Notes under the pieces: model-generated
What the model was told of the DNA's origin: nothing
The model's database searches: none
Seen by the model: the letters and a program-made list of their open reading frames with translations, nothing else
Part shown: positions 61,157-64,000 of the stretch, in pieces
Numbering within the stretch: position 1 is the stretch's first letter
How the letters are laid out: the number at the start of each line of letters is the position of its first letter
Source: Istiophorus platypterus
Lineage: Eukaryota; Chordata; Actinopteri; Istiophoriformes; Istiophoridae
Assembly (NCBI GenBank): GCA_016859345.1
Contig: CM029115.1
Location: 18,158,501 to 18,222,500, forward strand
Direction: 5' to 3'
Length of the DNA: 64,000 nt
Made by a program: the position numbers and the translations under genes

Positions 61157-64000
61157 TGATGTTAAAGCAGCTGATAAAACTCCCTCTATTTGACATGCAT
61201 GAAGAACAACTGAGGAAGGCTGCCGAGACAAAAAATGGGGAAAAATAACTTTATTTTGATTTACGATTCAAATTGGATAACACCTGGTCTATTTGGCAGT
61301 GGGAGGGAAGTAAATTCACACTGTTTATACTTTGGATATCTGTCCTGTGTTATATTAATACCATGTAATGCTTGCTGTTTGCCCATTTTATCTCTGGTGG
61401 AATGTCACTGTACATGTTTCCATATTAGGATACCCAGAGATTCCCAGACTTGTGGTTCAACTGTAAATGCTAAATGTTTCAGAAGGACTTAGAGAGAGTG
61501 ATCTGCCCTTCCCAGAGCCATTACTTTCATGGCGAACTGTGGTCCCTTCTTCCCATTCCCTTCTCCATCTCACTTACAGTAACCACAGCAAGATGAGATT
61601 ACATGATGAGCTGGCAGGCAGTATCCCCTCTCCCCCCTCCCAGCGCTGAGTCTCTCTCTGTCTCTCTGTCTCTCCGTCTCTGTCTCTCTCTCTTTCTCTC
61701 GCGTGGCCTGATTGGTACCATGAGCTCACGGCCCAGCTGGCTCCTGGCTCGGGCAGGCTGTGGAGAGAGACACATAGATGGATGGCCGATGTTGGTCGCC
61801 TCTAAGCTAAGTATGTGTCACCCACTGGAGAAATGAGCTGTGCCCTAGCTGCTTCTACTGCTGCTGTTGCTCAACCTACAGTGAGCTCACTCTTAAGAAG
61901 TCTGTGTGGTGAGCCAGCACAAGATGCAGCTTTCAGAAGTTTTAGATTTACTGTGCAGGGAATTTCTCATCGCTGAGGTGGCCAGGGTGATTCCAGTACA
62001 ACAACCTATACACATACCGAGGTTATCAGTGTGTAAGTATGACCTGACACGGTGGTTTTTCAGTTTTGTGGTTGTGGTAAACTGAGACAGCTGTGAATGT
62101 TGATATACACATCAACACACACACACACACACACCTGGGCACCTCGGATGACCACACCACACTGGGAGGGATGAAATCACATGATCCAAACCTCTCAGTT
62201 CAGAGGTAATGATCGTAGTTGTTTTTTTGCAGAGCCTATAATCACACTGAGTGAAACAGCTGTGAGCCAAGGGGGAGTTTGACCAGGTTAAAAATCACAC
62301 TCACACACACAGAGAAACAACTGACCCACATTTTAGAGATCCACTGTGTCCCTTTAGGGGGTAGAGTGACACACACACTGCAGGTCATTACAGATGAGGT
62401 CATGACACACACTTAACTGCTGGTATGTGAAATACTACGCTTGGTTCTCTGATCAAAATCAGTGAGACAATTGTCTTAAATATATCAAGTGAGCAGAGGA
62501 AACATTTTTCAACCTGCAAGATAATTCTACTACTATTTTTTACAGTATATAGCCATTTGGATGTTTGTTTTCAAACTGGAGAACGCCTTCAAAATTGCCT
62601 TGGGATTACATCAGGGTGTTTGTTCAGTAGAAACTGAATGGACTGACTGGATGAAATGTGTGATTTCCGAGTGCAGTATCTATATTACTACCATATACGA
62701 GATTATGGGTGTGTTTTTATTGACTTTTTATCATAATGCTCTGGTCACAGGGTTCATAAAAATATTGAATGAGCCATGGTTGAAGTGACCTTATGTAAAG
62801 CTCAACATCTAAACTTAGATTGTGTGATCCTAGTGCCAGATTTCTAATTTGATCCTCCGCCATGGTATTTCAAATGTGAACATCATCACAGCAAATGTGC
62901 GGAAATACTGAAAAATGAGAAACACTTTGAAAAGCGTAAACAAGTAAACTCTCTTGAACAAATCGAGAATGTGACCAAAGTCCACAAGGAGAGATATGAT
63001 ACCAATTGCATTGATCTAATGAGGCAGGGGCTTAGGGCTTACATCTTTACATAAGCTGCAATGAGGTAAGTGTAAGAGGCAAAGGCTATTTCAGGGTAAC
63101 TGAAACAGCTCAGAGAGTCTGAGTCTTAATGTCTCACCTGGCTTGTTCTAGCACAGTAGATGGAGGAGGAGGTTACAAAATGAAAAGACAGCGCAAAATG
63201 CCTTAAAATAAGGCCTTCAACTTTGTTATCATTCTCCAAATAAATGGTATTTAATGAATGTAAAAATGCATTTTATTTCTAACTGACACTTTCCCCCTTA
63301 TCCTCTGTCTGTGTCTGCATTCTATCCATATTTTCTGGTTTACCATGGCTTGCCACTCTGGCTGGGGTGGGGCAATGCTAAGTGATTTGCCAAATATGGG
63401 GAGCAGCCTGTAACCTCGGCGGGGCTGACACATTACTGACATAGCTGAGCTTATCCTTCCAGAAGCACATGTACTCAGAGCCATGCCAGGAATCCCTACT
63501 CATAGCCTGCAATCCTTAAGTAAAGCAGCAGGCCATAGAAGCACAGCCAGGAGGAGGAGAAATAACCTAATGCTGTTGTCTACGCAGATACAGAAGGGCA
63601 TTCAGATATACAAATAAAATTTAGGGAAACTGCAAGCTATTTGCTCATCTGATGATAGACTCTGCCCCTTCATGGCATACAGAAAGAGAGAGCAGCCATG
63701 GTGACCATGTTTATTCAAGAGCATAAAATAGAAACTCCATAACACCATCAGGCCTATTTATAAGTAGTGGGTTAAATACAAACACTCATTCCTATCCATG
63801 GGGATTGTTTAATCCAAGAGCAATGGATGAGTACACACACATGCGCTAAAAACACATACAGAAAAAGAAGAGAGAAATGGGAAGACATTGCCCACTGAGT
63901 ATTAATTTCTAAGTAAGTTCATGATTCTGTGCAAGCATGAAACAAAGTCTTTATAGAAAGGAAAAAAAGGACATTCAAGTAAAAGGCTCTATGTTCTTAC

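Larger units (their letters stand above)
58150..64000. other. Intergenic region after gadd45b
   Basis: No coding exon can be supported on either strand. The stretch contains a CA microsatellite (59168-59230, interrupted), a short CA tract near 62113-62132, an A homopolymer near 59810-59828, a palindromic MITE (60698-61156) and a CT-rich patch at 61645-61700. Confidence 0.6.

Overview
The window is nuclear DNA from a bony fish, most likely a percomorph-type teleost. The evidence is vertebrate genes with GT-AG introns, long CA/TG and TA microsatellites, fish-type Tc1, LINE and MITE debris, and a gene order typical of fish. There are no operons or prokaryotic features. I worked by eye, joining exons by reading frame and splice consensus; no alignment was run.

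Layout. 1-8.7 kb: non-coding, probably 5' flank or intron of ghr, with a LINE fragment and microsatellites. 8.7-13.8 kb (+): growth hormone receptor, eight coding exons, signal-peptide exon not found. 13.8-19.7 kb: ghr 3' region and intergenic. 19.8-20.2 kb (-): an unidentified coding-like remnant. 20.3-23.8 kb (-): selenoprotein P, with 17 in-frame UGA (Sec) codons, a His-rich segment, two well-formed SECIS elements in the 3' UTR, and a TATA promoter with HNF4- and forkhead-like sites. 27.1-32.7 kb (+): znf131, a BTB zinc-finger factor. 33.9-46.6 kb (+): nim1k, an AMPK-related kinase, with a CpG-rich 5' region and a large first intron holding a dead Tc1 element. 47.6-53.9 kb (+): a creb3l3-like ER-membrane bZIP factor. 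54.5-55.6 kb: a CpG-rich, promoter-like block with a possible orphan first exon. 56.3-58.1 kb (+): gadd45b. 58.1-64 kb: intergenic, with a palindromic MITE.

The order and strands ghr(+), selenop(-), znf131(+), nim1k(+) match human chromosome 5p12-p13. The creb3l3 and gadd45b neighbours correspond to human 19p13.3, so the window joins two blocks that are separate in human. Several genes have liver or stress links (GH response, selenium transport, ER-stress and nutrient bZIP signalling, stress-induced Gadd45), but no shared regulation is demonstrated.

The strongest item is selenop. A conventional ORF caller breaks it at every UGA, but it reads through as one 414-residue protein with both SECIS elements visible. 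I did not find a wholly new system. The less explained items are the coding-like remnant beside selenop, the orphan first exon near 54.65 kb, the bZIP-type palindrome in the creb3l3-like promoter, and an ORF in the gadd45b 3' UTR.
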